From Alphaproteobacteria bacterium (GTDB taxonomy: Bacteria; Pseudomonadota; Alphaproteobacteria; Rhodobacterales; Rhodobacteraceae), in the NCBI GenBank assembly GCA_030428025.1, contig JAUIBJ010000093.1:1-8992 (forward strand): a stretch of DNA of 8,992 nt, read 5' to 3'. A program made the translations under genes and the position numbers. Each line of letters starts with the position of its first letter. The stretch's first letter is position 1. Below are positions 7,596-8,992 of the stretch, piece after piece. The notes under the pieces are model-generated. The model was not told where the DNA came from. It made no database searches and saw only the letters and a program-made list of their open reading frames with translations.

Positions 7596-8015
7596 ATGAA
7601 CTTGGAGCGGTTTACCGAAGCGCAGGCGCGGGTCTGGCCCGCGCCGCTGGAGGAAATCCGAAGGGGGCGGAAAGAAAGCCACTGGATGTGGTTCGTTTTT
7701 CCGCAGCTCAAGGGGCTGGGACGGTCGGCCACGGCGCAGCATTTCGGTATCGAAGACCGCGCAGAGGCCGAAGCCTATCTGTCGCATGCAACGCTCGGAC
7801 CTCGCCTTGTGGAGATCACGCGCGCGATGTTGGCGCATGAAGAGTTGGCACCGGAGACCGTGCTCGGCTCCGTCGATGCGCTGAAGCTGCGGTCTTGCGC
7901 AACGCTTTTCGAAGCGGTGGGCGACGAATGGGTGTTCGGCAGGGTCATCGACGCCTTTTATGGCGGCGCGCGTTGTGCCGAGACGACGCGTCTTCTTGGG
8001 GAAGGGAATGCCTGA
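7596..8015 (+). CDS. DUF1810-family protein of unknown function
   Basis: A 139-residue soluble protein with the pattern of the DUF1810 family: an N-terminal helix beginning MNLERFTEAQ, the block HWMWFVFPQLKGLGRS at about 29-44, then EAEAYLSHATLGPRL (about 57-71), and a C-terminal segment around DALKLRSCATLF (94-105) ending with FYGGARCAETTRLL. Family members are mainly helical; I know of no established function. There is no signal peptide or membrane segment. A G-rich run at about 7585-7591 can serve as ribosome-binding site for the ATG at 7596. It lies 61 bases after hutU on the same strand and may be read through from the hut operon. A role in histidine breakdown is not implied by anything in the protein. 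Confidence 0.85.
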   Translation: MNLERFTEAQARVWPAPLEEIRRGRKESHWMWFVFPQLKGLGRSATAQHFGIEDRAEAEAYLSHATLGPRLVEITRAMLAHEELAPETVLGSVDALKLRSCATLFEAVGDEWVFGRVIDAFYGGARCAETTRLLGEGNA

Positions 8016-8126
8016 CCGGCGCAACGGAAAAATCCCCAGTCTTGGCGTTGCGGCCTTGCCTGCCTCGTTGACTTTTCCCGAACCCTCGACAACGCTCGGA
8101 CGCGAAAACGAGGGGACAGAAGAGCG
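8016..8126 (+). promoter_or_regulatory. Leader region before the HyuA-type gene, possible weak promoter
   Basis: This 111-base stretch is the longest non-coding gap in the window. TTGACT at 8068-8073 resembles a -35 box, but the sequence 17 bases later (AACGCT, 8091-8096) is a poor -10, so a promoter is only possible. Two short inverted repeats are present: CGCAACG/CGTTGCG (8020-8026 with 8046-8052) just after the DUF1810 stop, and CCCTCG/CGAGGG (8083-8088 with 8109-8114), whose right arm overlaps the GAGGGG ribosome-binding site of the next gene. Neither is followed by a T-run. Confidence 0.3.
8111..8115 (+). promoter_or_regulatory. Ribosome-binding site of the HyuA-type gene
   Basis: AGGGG lies eleven bases before the ATG at 8127, a somewhat long but usable spacing. 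It supports that ATG as start, as does the family-typical nucleotide-binding motif that begins ten residues later. Confidence 0.55.
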
Positions 8127-8992
8127 ATGGCGAAACCGGGGGCCGGTCTGGTGGCGGGCGTGGATGTGGGGGGCACGTTCACCGACCTTCTGGAACTCGA
8201 TCAGAGAACCGGCCGCATCCGCATCGCGAAGGTGCCGAGCACCCCGGAGAACCAGGCCCACGGGGTTATGGCAGCGCTTGAGGCGGCGGCGTGCGAGCTC
8301 TCCGCGCTCGACCTTATCGTGCATGGCACCACCACGACCACAAATGCCGTGCTGGAGCGCAAGCTCAGCCGCACCGGGCTGATTACCACGCAAGGCTTCC
8401 GTGACGTGCTGGAACTCGGTCGGCGTACCCGGCCACAACCCTACGGTATGACAGGGCAGTTCACGCCGATCATACCGCGTGATCTGCGGCTGGAGGTGCC
8501 GGAGCGGATGGATGCCGAGGGCGAGGTCGTGGTGCCGCTTGACGACGCAGCGGTGCGGGCGGCAGGCCGCGAGTTGCTAGCGGCGGGATGCGAGGCGGTG
8601 GTGGTGCATTTTCTGCACGCTTATGCCAACCCGTCCCATGAGCGCCGCGCAGGCGAGGTGCTGGCCGAGGTCTGGCCAAACGACCACATTACTCTCGGCC
8701 ATGCCATCCTTCAGGAATCTCGCGAATACGAGCGCGGCGTGACGGCGGCGGTGAACGCCAGCGTGCAGCCTATCCTCGACCGTTACCTGCGGCGGCTGAG
8801 AGAGAGCCTGGCCGAGGGCGGCTATGACCGCGACGTGCTAGTGATGAATGGCAATGGAGGTATGGTCTCGTCGCGTTTCGTGGCGAAGGAGGCCGCAAAG
8901 ACGGTGATGTCGGGTCCGGCCTCGGGGGTGATGGCGGCGGCTTATACGGGTCGGATTGCGGGCATGCCCGATTTGCTGACCTATGACATGGG
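8127..8992 (+). CDS. Hydantoinase/oxoprolinase A subunit (HyuA type), 3' end outside window
   Basis: The open frame runs off the window end after 288 complete codons, roughly 40% of a usual subunit of about 690 residues. The N-terminal Hydant_A_N domain is clear: GVDVGGTFTD at 11-20 is the first phosphate-binding loop of the actin/hexokinase-like ATPase fold, and VHGTTTTTNAVLERK at 65-79 is the usual second block. Further family blocks are HFLHAYANPSHE (161-172), SREYERG (198-204), MNGNGGM (240-246) and MSGPASGV (261-268). The frame is cut inside the LTYDMG motif that opens the second ATPase half. Members use ATP to open cyclic amides (N-methylhydantoin, 5-oxoproline) or, as acetone-carboxylase-like relatives, to activate other small molecules; the exact substrate cannot be read here. 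A HyuB partner is expected downstream or fused. Being next to hut genes, it might act on a cyclic histidine side product, but the 111-base spacer also allows an independent unit. Confidence 0.92.
   Translation, partial: MAKPGAGLVAGVDVGGTFTDLLELDQRTGRIRIAKVPSTPENQAHGVMAALEAAACELSALDLIVHGTTTTTNAVLERKLSRTGLITTQGFRDVLELGRRTRPQPYGMTGQFTPIIPRDLRLEVPERMDAEGEVVVPLDDAAVRAAGRELLAAGCEAVVVHFLHAYANPSHERRAGEVLAEVWPNDHITLGHAILQESREYERGVTAAVNASVQPILDRYLRRLRESLAEGGYDRDVLVMNGNGGMVSSRFVAKEAAKTVMSGPASGVMAAAYTGRIAGMPDLLTYDM

Noticed and set aside
8020..8052. CGCAACG/CGTTGCG inverted repeat as an intrinsic terminator after the DUF1810 gene.
   Set aside because: It has only seven pairs around a 19-base loop, and no T-run follows, so it does not meet the form of an intrinsic terminator.
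7960..8382. A 140-codon + strand open frame over the DUF1810-HyuA spacer.
   Set aside because: It overlaps the ends of both supported genes in a different frame and its Arg/Pro/Ser-rich translation has no recognisable pattern.
7317..8438. A 373-codon open frame on the - strand spanning the DUF1810 gene and both spacers.
   Set aside because: It overlaps the 3' end of hutU, DUF1810 and the HyuA start, has no recognisable domain, and the + strand frames match known families.

Overview
The window is GC-rich DNA, with a strong preference for G or C at third codon positions. It looks like chromosomal sequence from an alphaproteobacterium, plausibly a Rhodobacterales relative; that placement is an inference from codon bias, gene order and protein style, not from a database search. 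Every supported gene is on the + strand, and almost the whole window is coding.

Positions 11-7534 hold a tightly packed histidine-utilisation (hut) operon: hutI (imidazolonepropionase), hutH (histidine ammonia-lyase), hutG (N-formylglutamate deformylase), a CaiB/BaiF-type family III CoA-transferase, an acyl-CoA dehydrogenase and hutU (urocanate hydratase). The first four junctions are 1-4 base overlaps. The fifth is a 13-base gap carrying a clear AGGAG ribosome-binding site. HutH, HutU and HutI keep the catalytic residues expected of their families, so histidine -> urocanate -> imidazolonepropionate -> formiminoglutamate is encoded here except for the last deimination. A deformylase-type HutG implies the five-step route through N-formylglutamate, whose HutF deiminase would have to lie outside the window, possibly just upstream of hutI.

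The unusual part is the CoA-transferase/acyl-CoA dehydrogenase pair placed inside the hut operon between hutG and hutU. Neither enzyme is needed for standard histidine catabolism. Together they have the chemistry of the CaiB/CaiA pair of carnitine metabolism: shuttling CoA between a saturated and an alpha,beta-unsaturated acid and interconverting the two thioesters. The obvious unsaturated acid here is urocanate, and its saturated partner is imidazole propionate. I propose that the pair oxidises imidazole propionate to urocanate through CoA thioesters, feeding it to HutU. This is a hypothesis from context and chemistry.

Positions 7535-7595 are a short spacer with a 12-base perfect palindrome. 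A small DUF1810-family protein of unknown function follows (7596-8015), then a 111-base spacer. The window ends inside a hydantoinase/oxoprolinase (HyuA-type) gene starting at 8127 and cut off at 8992. HyuA enzymes hydrolyse cyclic amides with ATP, so this gene could handle a cyclic histidine side product such as hydantoin-5-propionate, or be an unrelated neighbouring operon. I see no tRNA, rRNA, CRISPR array, insertion sequence or convincing intrinsic terminator.
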